Shown here: positions 32,437-32,520 of the stretch, one piece after another
How positions within the stretch are numbered: the first letter of the stretch is position 1
Layout: each line of letters opens with the position of its first letter
DNA from: Verrucomicrobiota bacterium
GTDB taxonomy: Bacteria > Verrucomicrobiota > Verrucomicrobiia > Chthoniobacterales > Terrimicrobiaceae
Direction: 5' to 3'
Length of the DNA: 32,520 nucleotides
Assembly: GCA_018970255.1 (NCBI GenBank)
Contig: JAGWWS010000029.1
Coordinates: 1-32,520 of the forward strand
Notes under the pieces: generated by a model
What the model was told of the DNA's origin: nothing
Seen by the model: the letters and a program-made list of their open reading frames with translations, nothing else
Database searches by the model: none
Made by a program: the position numbers and the translations under genes

Positions 32437-32520
32437 TCAAAACTCGACTTTCACGCCTGCATACCAGTTCCTCGGCGCCGCGGGGTCGATGCCCTCGGGG
32501 CGGATGCGCGCGTAGTATTG
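32437..32520 (-). CDS. C-terminus of a probable TonB-dependent receptor (truncated by window edge)
   Basis: Only 27 codons are visible, ending RNWYAGVKVEF and a TGA at 32439-32437. The ending (Pro-Arg-Asn-Trp-Tyr-Ala-Gly ... aromatic terminal residue) is the standard closing beta strand of outer-membrane TonB-dependent receptors. Lying just upstream of a heme-uptake operon on the same strand, it would be the outer-membrane heme receptor. The remainder is outside the window. Confidence 0.6.
   Translation of the reverse strand, partial: QYYARIRPEGIDPAAPRNWYAGVKVEF

Overview
The window is a dense, GC-rich bacterial chromosome segment with no rRNA, phage, insertion sequence or CRISPR array. It probably comes from a Verrucomicrobiota bacterium or a close PVC relative. 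This is inference from gene content: a PEP-CTERM surface protein, an H-X9-DG pseudopilin, a secreted protein with a tail typical of this phylum, a squalene-hopene cyclase, a DUF2760/Hsp70 pair, and palindromic dispersed-repeat DNA. Housekeeping anchors (rpsO, pnp, obgE, tRNA-Lys, psd/pssA, bioB) show ordinary chromosome. No gene-free stretch exceeds 300 bases.

Layout. 1-1914: the end of an unknown gene facing psd-pssA (phosphatidylethanolamine synthesis). 1973-5348 (minus): bioB-rpiB-squalene-hopene cyclase, each joined by a GTGA overlap. 5445-8649 (plus): a RelE-like protein coupled to a class V aminotransferase, then an Lrp/AsnC regulator coupled to a class I aminotransferase. 8656-9702 (minus): agmatine deiminase. 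9823-12044 (plus): a secreted nuclease/phosphatase-fold protein coupled to a methyltransferase. 12050-14478 (minus): DUF2760 protein and Hsp70-like ATPase. 14611-17272 (plus): rpsO, pnp and tRNA-Lys(CTT). 17403-18410 (minus): obgE, divergent from an omega-aminotransferase (18500-19849). 19853-24652 (minus): a TamB/AsmA-like envelope protein, a DUF2062 protein, a multi-pass membrane protein and an 83-residue protein. 24752-26522 (plus): polyphosphate glucokinase and an AraC-type regulator.

The most distinctive block is 26459-32520 (minus). It is a tightly packed run: end of a probable TonB-dependent receptor, PEP-CTERM protein, second secreted protein, H-X9-DG pseudopilin, heme oxygenase, then hemin-binding protein, permease and ATPase. 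It reads as a heme-acquisition and degradation operon that includes surface components not normally part of Hmu systems. The convergent AraC regulator overlaps its 3' end.

Two general properties stand out. First, about a dozen transcription-unit heads carry a sigma-70-like promoter whose -35 box begins 36-41 bases before the start codon, leaving 6-12 bases after the -10 box. This predicts leaderless or nearly leaderless mRNAs. The -35 is often TTGCCA. Second, twelve adjacent gene pairs are joined by 4-base ATGA or GTGA overlaps, many without a visible Shine-Dalgarno site.
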